Shown here piece after piece: positions 42,262 to 53,600 of a stretch of DNA of 64,000 nucleotides. Origin of the DNA: Ricordea florida (lineage: Eukaryota; Cnidaria; Anthozoa; Corallimorpharia; Ricordeidae); contig OX453285.1 in assembly GCA_949710005.1 (NCBI GenBank), positions 22,528,503-22,592,502 of the forward strand. Direction: 5' to 3'. Position numbers and translations under genes: made by a program. Under the pieces are notes generated by a model. That model saw nothing but the letters and a program-made list of their open reading frames with translations, ran no database searches and was not told where the DNA came from. Position 1 is the stretch's first letter; each line of letters starts with the position of its first letter.

Positions 42262-42756
42262 GTTTCCGTTGGGGCTGAAACTTCAGAATCCCGGCCACGA
42301 TTGCGTGACATTAAAGTTCTGCTCCAGCAGTCCCGCAGTCAATAAATATTTGCATATGGAAACAAATACCTCGTTCTATAATCCATGTGCCGAAAACAAG
42401 CACAGTACACACGAATATTCCTCGTTCTATAATCCATGTGCCGAAAACAAGCACAATACACATGAATGTTCCTCGTTCTATAATCCATATGCCGAAAATA
42501 AGCACAATACACATGAACATACCTCGTTCTATAATCTATGTGCCGATATCCTTTTTTTCAACTGCGGGACTGCGGGACTGCGGGAGCACTAGTTCTATAC
42601 CCACTCCATCCACTTTATTTCTTTTAAAATATTTTTTGGCCCATTTCTCTTTTTTAATTTCATGATTGACATCGCGACCGCGGCACCACGGGAGCACGAG
42701 ATTAATGTCACGCAATCGTGGCCGGGTATTCTGAAGTTGCTCCCATAACAGCACGT
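42262..42756. mobile_element. Inverted-repeat element (~495 bp) containing tandem repeats
   Basis: The arms 'ccggccacgattgcgtgaca' (42292) and 'tgtcacgcaatcgtggccgg' (42707) extend to 'cttcagaat'/'attctgaag' and 'ctgctcc'/'ggagcac'. The interior holds the 57-bp repeats at 42363-42545. Confidence 0.75.
42363..42545. repeat. 57-bp tandem repeat, ~3.2 copies
   Basis: The unit starts 'tcgttctataatccatgtgc', then 'cgaaaacaagcacaatacac'. 57 is 3x19, so both strands stay open. Confidence 0.9.
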
Positions 42757-43140
42757 CTACCTGTTGTCCGACTTACGATCTTAGATCGTCTTGTTTTTAG
42801 CTTATTTTGCCCTGACAAAAAAAAAATGTGCAAAGTTTTTGCTCTTTTTGGGGAAGCAACACAACATTAGAAGACGTATGATCGATCACTGCATTGAAAT
42901 TCATTGACAAAAATGAGGTTTTTCCATGTAAACCCCATACTAAATTGTCAGAGCATGGAGGTACTGTTAAACTTAACAGAAGACTTCTTTTCTAAAGAAC
43001 CATAGAATAAAAGTCCAAAAGATCCACGCTGAATTTCATTTGAGTACAAAGAAAAGTACAACTTTACTGCAATAGCAAAAAAAGACGGATGCCTTCGCCT
43101 TCCCTCTCCACCGGTTGGGAGCTGATTTAAACCGCGTGCC
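42757..43140. other. Intergenic, no feature seen
   Basis: AT-rich sequence upstream of the TATA box at 43144. Nothing recognised. Confidence 0.5.
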
Positions 43141-43143
43141 CGG

Positions 43144-43153
43144 TATAAAAATA
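43144..43153 (+). promoter_or_regulatory. TATA box of the small secreted-protein gene
   Basis: 'tataaaaata' stands about 28 bp ahead of a 'tcattcactg' initiator-like sequence and 97 bp ahead of a consensus donor (gtaagt). This is the spacing of a short non-coding first exon. Confidence 0.55.
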
Positions 43154-43171
43154 AATTGAGACAGTTTCATT

Positions 43172-43241
43172 CACTGCACGTTTTGGTGGAGAACCACGAC
43201 GTGTTCAGCGAATTTCAGTGCGTGTTTCATCAAATTCTGAG
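43172..43241 (+). other. Non-coding exon 1 of the small secreted-protein gene
   Basis: It ends TTCTGAG|gtaagt and is followed 124 bp later by the acceptor of the signal-peptide exon (ttatttttccag). The transcription start is inferred from the TATA box. Confidence 0.5.
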
Positions 43242-43365
43242 GTAAGTTTGATTTGTTTGCAATAAATTAGAGCAAATTTCTTCTCCTGTAAAATTAACGG
43301 ATGTAAAATGTGAATGCAGCATGTGCAGAAGTCTTTTTAGCTGAAAATTCCCGTTATTTTTCCAG

Positions 43366-43439
43366 AAAGTTTTACACTGCATTCCGACCCGTATGGCTTC
43401 GGCAGCTATTTTCGCAGCGATTTTCCTGAGCTTTCTTTG
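43366..43439 (+). CDS. Secreted-protein gene, exon 2 (signal peptide)
   Basis: The acceptor is ..gttatttttccag and the donor CTTTG|gtgagt. Fifteen residues, 'MASAAIFAAIFLSFL', then a split Cys codon. Strongly hydrophobic with small residues, as expected for a signal peptide. Confidence 0.6.
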
Positions 43440-44595
43440 GTGAGTTATTCCTTATTTGAATTTCGAATGAATTGTTCATTAATTAGAAAGTTTTTCTACG
43501 TTGCAAACTTAACAAATTAAACTACTGGTAAAAAAGTTAATTCTGCTCAAATAAGTGAGGTAAAAAATATTGCGCGTGAACTGCTAGCCGTAGACAAGAC
43601 TTGTAACAACCTTTCGTTTGGAGTAGTCCGGGTTTTCTATGCAAATTTTTCACTGAAATTTAAAGAACTTATGGCAGTTGCCAAAAACTTTATTTTGCAC
43701 TTTTTGGTTGACCAAATTGCCGTTCTTGAGCTGCATGGAAAACGTTTGACCGCTTTTATGTGTAAAAATACGCTTCGCTTTGAAAACGTGTTTTCGCCCA
43801 CGCTTGTCTGACTCGCCTGCTGTCATTTTTTCCCGCCAAAAAGTGTCTGGGAGCGGGGGGGGGGGGGGTTCGGAATTTCGACCTGTTCGTAAAACTCGGA
43901 ACGCTATTGCTGCTTTTTAATGAGCAGAGGGAACGAATATCGACCCACACTGAAATATCAAACACTCCTTAAAAAGGAGAAATTCCCAGAAGGCGTGCTG
44001 TGATTAAAGGGAAACTCTGACAAGATAAATTGAGTGTTCAGTGTTCGTTAGACCAAATACCCTTTTGAGATTTAAATGAAATTCCATGCCCTCCATTAAC
44101 TCCTCACTAAGTCAGGAACTGTTTGCGATTTGGGTCTTTCGCAAAATGCTAAACCTCCATCTCGGATATTTGAAAACATAAGGTTTGCTTAACTGGTAGA
44201 AAAAAAAAAAAAAACCCAATACAAGAATCTTGTCTAAGATAATAAACAAAACAAGTAAAGACCAAAAAGAAGCTTAAAAACGGTTCCGAATTTCATATCC
44301 AAGAGTAAAAATTGATACTCTCCCACGGTTTCAGAATGGTGCATCTTTTAGAGCTTACATAACTTCCTTTAGTATCACCCAACTAGTGGAGTAATGCAAA
44401 TGCCGCAATCTGATTGGCTACGCTACTAGTGGTCTATTAGTAATAGTCCTCGAGTAGCGAAATTCGTGGCGCTTTCTTTTGTTTTATTCCCAAATAAATC
44501 TTTCTTCAACTTGCATTCGCTAACTTTATTATTGCTTTTGCTGTCCGACTAGTTGGGTGATACTAAAACAATTAGACCCTTCGCCCTCAAGGGCT

Positions 44596-44629
<34 letters not shown>

Positions 44630-47600
44630 GCTATTGACCCGTAGCCCTTGCGGGCTGCGGGTCTAATTGTTAAATAGCACTTCCGAAGACAAAGGTTTTG
44701 AGTAGATAGTTTGGTTTAAACTGTTTCATCTGCAGATCAATCAAACCAGTGTGACTATTCTTAAGAAATTTAGCTACTAGATTGTACTGTGGTACTGTTT
44801 TACTATGCAGTTTTGGTTGTAAATTTTTTTCTTTTCTCCTGTGCAGTGTGACAGCTCTTCAGAAAGCTACAGTATAAGAGCGTAGCTAGGAATTTTTTGA
44901 GGGGGGGAGGGGGTAGGGGGTTTCACACTGTGTCTCACCAAGGGTGCCTACTAGATAATCATCACAGCTTGACACTGGCGCTGTGTATTGCTGAATTACC
45001 TCCCAAGGAGGTGAATGGGGTGGGTTCATGGGCACCCTATATCCCCCTCAGCTACACCCCTGCTGAACAGTGCTGTGTTGTGGTACTGTTTGTTTTACTA
45101 TACCGTGTAGTTCTGTCTTTTTTATCTGTGGATCAAACCATGGAGTGTGACCATTCTTTATAAAGCTACTGAGTGTGGTTCTAACTTTGCCGAGATAAAT
45201 TATATCTGTCGTGAGCAGATCTCAGGCATTTTTCCTGACAAAGCATTGAGGCAAGAATAAACAAAATGGCGCCTAATTTCTATTTGACGCATAGAGTGGG
45301 GTAAAACCCCCCACAAACAAACACTGAATTCTGCTTATTTTCGTTTCACTGCAAAATCGGGAATCGTCTCCAACAATTTACCGTTCAGTAAAACGTATCA
45401 GCAAGAACTTTTTAAAATGCGAAAATTTCGTGAAAACGTAAATAGGTTCTCGTAAAATAACGTTAATTAGCTTTCCAACTTGATTGAAATTGTCCTTGTT
45501 TTATAGTTTAATTTACACATAAAAAAGTTAAGAATTAGGTATGCAATGCAAGTTTCCTTTAAACGCTAAACTTGCACGCAATTTTTAGTTCTCATCTGAA
45601 AAGTAAACTTCAGTTTGAGAAAACAAGTTGAGAGACGCTTAAAAATAGGTGTGATTTCTTGGCGTTACTCAATTGAATTTTAAAGAATATATGTATTCAA
45701 TATCGAACTTCACACAAGAAAAAATTCGTGTTGACCAAGCTTATATAATAAGGTCACTCGTACCCCGAAAAATATTAAAATACGCTTCAAAGCATGTCAA
45801 CGAGTTAACTTCATGAGGATCGAGAGAACTTTCCCGTCGTGACAGCTTTACCCGGGTAGGAAAAATTTCCATTTTTCTCTGCCTTTAAAGTACACTGCAT
45901 CTGGTTAATATTAAAAGGCCTATACATGACTTAATTGTGGCCGGAATAATTTACTTATTAAGAACTGTTTGGATAGCTTACAAGGTGTTCGTGACTCTAC
46001 TAAACCCGGCTTTTCTTCAGTAAGCGTGCGACATAATCTCGAGAAGTTGCTTCTAAAAAGCTTTTGCTTGCAGTGCTACAGCTACTTTATCTCCAATCTG
46101 TGTCATTGTCAGTTAATAGTATCTTCATATTGTCCCTTTCGTGACGCGAAACTCTTTGTTTATTCCCACAATTTATTTTCGAGTGCAGCATTTTTTTCTT
46201 CTTTCTTCGTGTTGACGATATTCCTTTCACGGACCGGAATATTTGAAACAATAATATTTTGAATTTTTTCAATAGTTCTCTGCCAAACTCATGATTTTAA
46301 TTTAATTTATTTCTCTCTCCGACATATTTCTAGGTCATCTCTAATTTGAATTTCACCCGAACTAAACGCTTTGACAGTTGATTAAAAGATAAATGATTTT
46401 ACTCGGCGAGGTCACGAATTTCCACACTCCTTCAGCCCGTTTCTGCCACTGTCCACCGGTAAACGATAACGTTACCATGCGTGAAATTTCGTGAAGTAAA
46501 TAGATCGTTTAGCTGCGTGCCGTGTCGGTATATTCGCGACCAGTAGGAAGCGTGATTTATAGCGTAAGTTCCGACAATTTTCCCTCCTACGCAAAATCTC
46601 ACACCTGATGTAAAGAAGAAATGCAAATATTGCTTTGGATAGGAATTAATGCCATAAAGGACGCAATTTATAAAAAAGAAATCCTGATGCCGGCAAGTCA
46701 CGATATCGATTTTTAAAAAAAGGGGAAAAAATTAAGTCTTTGCCAACCCGCAACTTTTACAAACTCGGGGAAAGTCGAGTTAAGCACATCGCTGGGAATT
46801 CAGCTTTTTCTACGGTAAGAGGCAGCGATTTTACGGCAATAATTTTTATCGAGGGATCGTTTAGAGGAAATATAAACAAAAAGTCAGTGATCTAAATTTT
46901 GTTTCTTTCTGGTTCAATCTGGATACAACATTGTTAAACTTGCTTTGAATTTTGCCATATGTTTTGACGAAACTCAAGTGGCCTTCCAGTCTGACTCGGG
47001 GAACTTCTATGCATGAAGCACCATTAAGGTAAGCAAATGATCGAAGGTTTTAAGAAAAAAATATATTTTTTTGTTATTTATTCCAAACAGGTGGATCTAC
47101 ACTGGTTAAAAAATCTCGTTATTATGTTCCTCTTTCCTCTGCGAAAGTCCAGTGCAAGTCCATCCTAACTGGAAATTTTTACTCTGAAAACAAAAAACGC
47201 CCGCCATCGGGCAGTTTTCGCCAAAAGTGCTCTTTGACAAACGTTAGCTTTGAAATTATGAATTTTCTTCCTTATTTATATCCTATATTTGTCGGTCTAT
47301 TGAAGCGGCGCTCTGCAGTTCGATAAAAGCGTTCACCGCAAAATGCTGTGTTTTTATTCTACTAACCACAACGTTGGTTATTTCTGCTGTGAATTTACCA
47401 ACATAAATTCCACTTGATGTTATATTTAGATGTAAGAAGTTTAAAATAAACTTGGACACACTTTACAGTTGTGATGCGCTGCAGTGTAAAATTCTAAGGC
47501 TTACATATGTGTGGATTTGATGTTTGTATTGGGGGAGAAAAACTCAGTTTGGTTGGGAGGTTAAACTGAATCCCCACTAGGGGAGGGTAGAGTTAAATTA

Positions 47601-50600
47601 GCTGACCTCGTCGCCCCTTATCACATCACGGCTTGTCAGGTCGACTGTTTTTATTCGGTCAGACTCTCGACTATGTTTATTCTGAGGCGTCTTATCGCTT
47701 GTTCGGAAAAAAATTCTCGTAGGTACAAAATTAGCGTTTACAGTTCAACAAATGTTTTTTTTCATTTGTTCTTTAAGTTATAGCTCCACCATTGATTGAA
47801 ATTGCGGAAAATCTTTGTAGAAACTTGCGTTTGCCATCATGCGTGCTGTGTGTATTCCATCGAAGTTAAGAGATATACAACAAATGGCAATTAAAAGGCG
47901 AGACGTGCAGTGAATCGACTTTACACACATAAATCGCGGATTTAAAGAGCAAAGCATTGTTTTGTCGCTTTGCGTGGGTGAATTATGGCTATGCATAAAC
48001 TTACAAGTTGCAGTGATTCTTAGCGATAATTTTTCAAAAATCGCCCCACCAAGATTAATCGACATCTTTCTTTTTTTCGGCAGAACAATCTTTCTACCCC
48101 GGAACATAATTCGCCGATCGACAAGATCATTTTATTAAATCCACGGCTAACGGCTCAGTGCAGACTAAGGACCATATCTTCCCAAAAATCTAGGCCTCGC
48201 ATTTGTTACACAGACGACAGATTAAACAATTCCGAGTGAAAAAAACCCTTGCTATTCTAAATTTTATCATCGTCAACAGCAAGTCATTTGTCTTTGCATC
48301 TTATCTACCAGTTTTATACTTTTTTCCCAGCACCAAATCTGACTGGAGAGGGTAAAATTTGGAGTCGTTTCGTTGCTTGGCTATATTTCGTTGAAGAGCT
48401 TAAACTTTCTACCCTGGGAAACGTACAGTGTCTAAATTCAAACAACTTCTGTGCGAACAGCTTAACACGGTTTCATTTATTACCCTTTGATCTGCCACTG
48501 ATCGCTTTAAGGAACGGATCGTAAGATGTATTATCTGTTAGTTTGAAAGGCTGACTGAGGGCTAACTGCACCAAGAGTTACTCGCTCATTGCTCAGTGTG
48601 CAGTGATACGCTAAAATCGGCGCGGAAATTACTCCTTCGTTTTACACGAGCAAACTATCGCATATTCTCTTGACTACCTTTAATTTCTTCTCTTGATCCT
48701 TAAGACTTCCTTACTGTCAGTACTTTCAGTCTTTCTTCGGCGCCGTTTGATTCACACGATGTTTACCGCAGTAGTTTTTCAGACGAAAGCGCAGTTAATC
48801 TGTAAGCGGAAAACAGAACATCACCGCACAAGTCATCGGTTTTACCTGCCTGAACGCGTTCTTCTTCTTTGTTGTAGATGGATATTTTTTTTCTGCTAAA
48901 GCACATGTTCCTTTGTCGAAACCGACGCATGCGTGTTCTCATTGTCTCCTTACTGAGCATGCTCAAGGGATTCCTTTAGATCTTGGATGCTCTTTTAATG
49001 AAGAAGTTTTGAAAAGTTCGAGAAACTTTTTTAACAGCTCATAACACCCTTCAAATGCGGCTTTACAGACTGAACTTTTTTCTGACGCTCCTTTGTCGTT
49101 TCAGCTATAAAACTACACCATTTCTCAAAGGACATCTGTTGGGTAAAGGAGTCATGTGAGAGAGAACAAAGAACCTTTCAACCTATTAGACTGCATTATA
49201 ATAAACTGCATTAGAATGTCGATGTCAGCGACTAAAATAGGGTTCAATACTACAGATTTATTAGAGGCACTTTATATCGCCGTGCTTTTATCTGAATTGT
49301 GCTCCATAATAGCAGTTGCCAAGCTCGTAACAATCAAATCTGAGAGCGATCAATTTTAAATTTCCTCTTTTCTTTTAGAAAGTAGAGCACATTTTTGAAT
49401 GACAATGCAAGCCCAACCCTTCCTGGGTCTAATTCCGCTCTTTGTTTACTTTGCTTCTCTGACATCAAATCTGTTTTTCGTTCGTCATTGTTCATGCATC
49501 CCAGGTGAAGAAACTAAACTCGCACGTGTACATGGCACTGAGTTCAGTACATGAAGATACGAACAACCGACCAGAATCAACAAACTTTGGTATCTCTCTT
49601 TATTATTTCCATGGCAAGCTCTAGGTAAATAATTAAATAGTTCGAGCGGTAGACCGATGAATATCAATTTGTGGCTTTGAAAATCCCTTTGGTTTACCGC
49701 TCGATGCTTTAGCCAAGAATTCAACTGGGCTAAAAGCGTTTCGAACCTCCTCTTAATATGCTGCGCCTTGAGTTTCGCGCAAGACAATAGCGAAAACAAT
49801 CGAAAATCGACCTTTGACGATTCACAACGGTATACAGCGTCTCCGGTTATCAGCCTTCATCGGAAATCTTGTAACAGAGAGAATTGGATTCGTTCGCCTT
49901 AGGTAATGACTGAATTTTAAACGCTGAAACCTGTCACGTATTCTTCAGTACGCTTGCGCAAAGGCCGGCATTGTGCAATCGATTCAGTGTGACTAACCCA
50001 TCGACCAGTCATACCGCACTGTAACCAGCAGTAACACAGGTCTTTACAAGGTGGTATTGATAGAGATGTTTCCGTTCTTGCAGAGCAATGGAGCCAGGAA
50101 GTGAAAATAAGAAAAATCAAGCAGAGCAACTGGGACTCGACAGCGATGTGAGTGAACTCTTCCAGTTCTTTCTATTCTACTTTCTTGATAGGAATAAATT
50201 TTTTGTTTGACGTTCGTCTGCCGTACAAGGCGACAATTCGCAATTATTGTTTTGTTCCCTTACTGTGGCAGACGGTAGTTTTGATAAGGCTTTCCTTTAC
50301 TGAGGTATCTTTTCTCAATAATCTTGAGCTTTTATCATTTTCCTCTTTTTTTTTCACCATGTTCTTCACGGTATATTTTTTCTGATTCAAAATGTAAATT
50401 ATGCCGACCTGGGAGGCTGCCTTGACAACTTTGTAAATCTTGTGTATTAAATTGAATTGCTAATTCTTGCTACCAGCTTGCTTGCTCTGTTGTGGCTAAC
50501 TAACGTTCGCTGCTTTGGGAGACAGTTTTGTTCTGACTGAATGGAGGACAGCGTTTTAATGGCCGTAGGCCTCGAATGAGGATATTCCGTATGAAACAAC

Positions 50601-53600
50601 GGAAAGACGTCGTTTATTAGTCGCATTGTCGTGAACATCGTACAAGAGTAATCTCCTCTCAGTAACATAACGAAGAGGTCGCGAGTGTCCGCTCGGTTGG
50701 TAGAGTTAATCAGTGCTGTATGCAACGTAACAAAATGGTTCGAGATTTCCCCCCATCGAGGGAGGGGATAGTCTTGGATAGAAAGTCCCTTGGGGAGTCA
50801 CGGCTCCATGCGTCGAGGCCGGTTCACTGTTCCCTAGGAGTCTTTTCATTATAAATTAATTGTAAAGGAAACAGATGCAGTTCGTTCCCTTTTACACGGA
50901 CAGCCGATTGGTGGAGTGTTTGACAGGCCGTCATTAGGCGGTGGGTTACGAACAACTCGGCTCGTAAAAGAATAATACGTGATGTTCTATTTGACGTCTG
51001 TATGGCGAACTAAAATATCCACCAATCGCTTGTCGAGGATTCGCCAACTAATTACAATTATTTATCAAATCTTTTTATCGCGATATTGTTTTGAAGGTGG
51101 ACCCGTAAAGCGCCGAGCGCCTCCGTGCACCTGCTCAACGAGTTTCAGAATATTTTCTTGTGCGTATTATTCCCCGTTTCTCTCAAGTCATCGATCGTTC
51201 CCCAACCTCAGCATTTTTCCACAATGAAAAAGCACAACGTAAAACGCCACAAAATCCACAACTACCAAAATTTCCAGTCACAAACTGCTCGAGACATTCA
51301 TTTATTCGTCGGCAATGAGAAAATGTATTCCATTTTTGGTGAGTTTATTTACTATTTTCACCGCAATGGATTTTTCGTCCCTCGAACAAAATATCACCAG
51401 AACATTTCTGCTCGGGCGATTCTATTCACAAGATACGAATTGCAGAGTGTTTTTTGCCTGTTTTATGCCAAAACGCCAGAAAATAAAGTGTTTCGAGGTC
51501 AGTAAATGTAGTATTTATTTATTGCATCCGCAAATGCGCCATACCGCTTTACGCTAAGCTGCATCAAAGTCACTTTGCTCACGCTTTCCTACATTCGCTC
51601 TGCTAGCGCTTGTATGCCCTCATTCCTCTTACAGAGTGTCCTTAAACCCAATGCCTCACCTATAACGAGAACAGGGATGCAAAACCGTAGCGTATCTGTT
51701 AAATGAGTAGCATCTCAGAGTGTGTGTCTTCCTTGATTGTTGTGCTTTCTAAAAATGACTGCAAAATCAATCGGACCATGAGAAGAAGACAGTGTTAAAA
51801 CTATATGATTACGTGCAGGTAGTCTGCCTCTATTGCCCTTAATATTGTGTGCAGAAATTCTCCTGGTTTTTCACCCCAGAGAACTGGCGCCTGTGATCTA
51901 TTTGAGAGATTTTTCCTGCTGATTTTTCAATATTTTTAGTACGCATGGTCGTACAAACACGGCTTGTCATGAACAGCGAAGTTGCATGTTTATATGGCTT
52001 TGAAATAGTTTCAAAAATCCACCGTGCAAACTTCTGGAAAGTGAAGCATAAGCAGCAGTATTGTTTGTACCTCGTTGTGTTTATCGTTCTCGAAATTGGA
52101 AGTCTCGTTTGGGAAATAAATACGAAAAATGCTATGCCTCAGTTGGAGAATTATTGGAAATATTTTCTCTATGCAAAGGGAATATCCTGCAATGACCCAA
52201 GACTTGTTACTCTGGAATTTCAAGGATTGTATCTGCAGTGCTGCTAGTTTGTCAAGCTTTTAAACTCGAGCTTCTTTCATCTACATTTTCTACTTTATTG
52301 ACTGTAGAAGCTGTCAGGCTGACAGAACCAGCCAGTATGGAGGTTTTCTTTTTTAGTGGTGTCAATTCTGTTGCTTGGTTTTCTTTGCTTGTTCAGACTT
52401 TTGAAATAATCCTTGCTGTGGTGATAGCTGAGATGTATAAATTCTATTTCTTATTAGAGTGTTTTAAACACTATTTGCTGTTTGTGAAATTTGCTCTGTG
52501 TGCTGTGGCCTTGGCTTTTCATTGTTGACACACCATAGAATCGAGATCAAACCAAGTGCTGCTCTATCCTTGAGGAACTGAGGGTCAGAAAACATTTTAC
52601 TTGTGCAGGATTAAAATGCTTTAATCTCACAGTTTTAGCACAAAGAACTGAACGAAATCAAGGCCTTTAAGTTAGTGAAGCATTTGCCCTGCAACGATTT
52701 CCCTGTCTCACGGTGTGTGTAGCTTCAACCAGCCTTTTAAACCTTGTTTTTCTCTGATTTACTACAGGAGAAATATAGTTTGTTTGTATATTCCAGCATG
52801 TATTGCCGTCACAACGTTACTTAAGCCTTAAGGAGAAATTTTTCCTTTAACAATGCTGTGTTAATGAGGCAAACGTGTATCATAGAAGGTAAAAACGAAT
52901 ATACGAAAACAAATAGTCGTGCGGTATCATGGCTCTGCTGCGTTACTAGAAAATTGTCAACTCTGCAAAAATGCAAAACTTTATTGTTTTAACTCGGTCA
53001 CAAAAGGTAAACTCGTTGCTGTTAGAAAGTTTAGACGTTCTGCTGCTTATTGAAGACAAAAATGTACCGTAGAATGAAACGTTGCCAGAGTGGAGGCCTT
53101 TCCTGTGCGTTGTCTGAAGTAAGGTTTGACAGGCGCCATTTTACGTTCTGCATGAGCTGATCCCCTGATCCAAAGTCTGCTGACAAATATGTTAACAAAG
53201 ATGCAAAGAGAAATGAGAATAAACGTTTTTTACTTCAATCGTATCCTCTGCAGATCGCCAATTTGAGCTATAAAGGAGATAAGGTTTTTTTTCTGGTAAA
53301 ATTCTGGCCAAATTTGTTCGTAGTACATAAACGAGAACACGATGAAATTGTTGAGGAGCTGCTGTTACTCGGTAAAGAGGATTATACCTTGCATTTTTCG
53401 TGTTACAAAGGGTGGAAACTGTTGTATATTTGGAGGAAGCAAAGTAGGAAGTATAGGAAAGGAGTTCCCGCTTTAATAGAGACCTCTGTTATTGGTCGTT
53501 TGTGTTTTATTCTGTAGATGGCCATTGAGGTCGTAGCCACGAGTGTAAAACCTCAGTAGAAAAGCCGGTTCTGATCGGAATGAGTTGTTTGTTAGTGGCT

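Noticed and set aside
42164-42592. 142-codon frame with repeated 'SSFYNPCAENKHNTHE'
   Set aside because: It is the translation of the 57-bp tandem repeat inside an inverted-repeat element; the opposite strand is open too.
51125-51557. 126-codon and 80-codon overlapping frames
   Set aside because: Random-looking composition, overlapping frames, and no domain or splice support.
53284-53517. Extension of exon 5 as a long C-terminal coding region of the secreted-protein gene
   Set aside because: It remains open but its composition looks like intron sequence, and the phase-compatible terminal exon at 55691 has much better splice and poly(A) signals. Kept only as an alternative.
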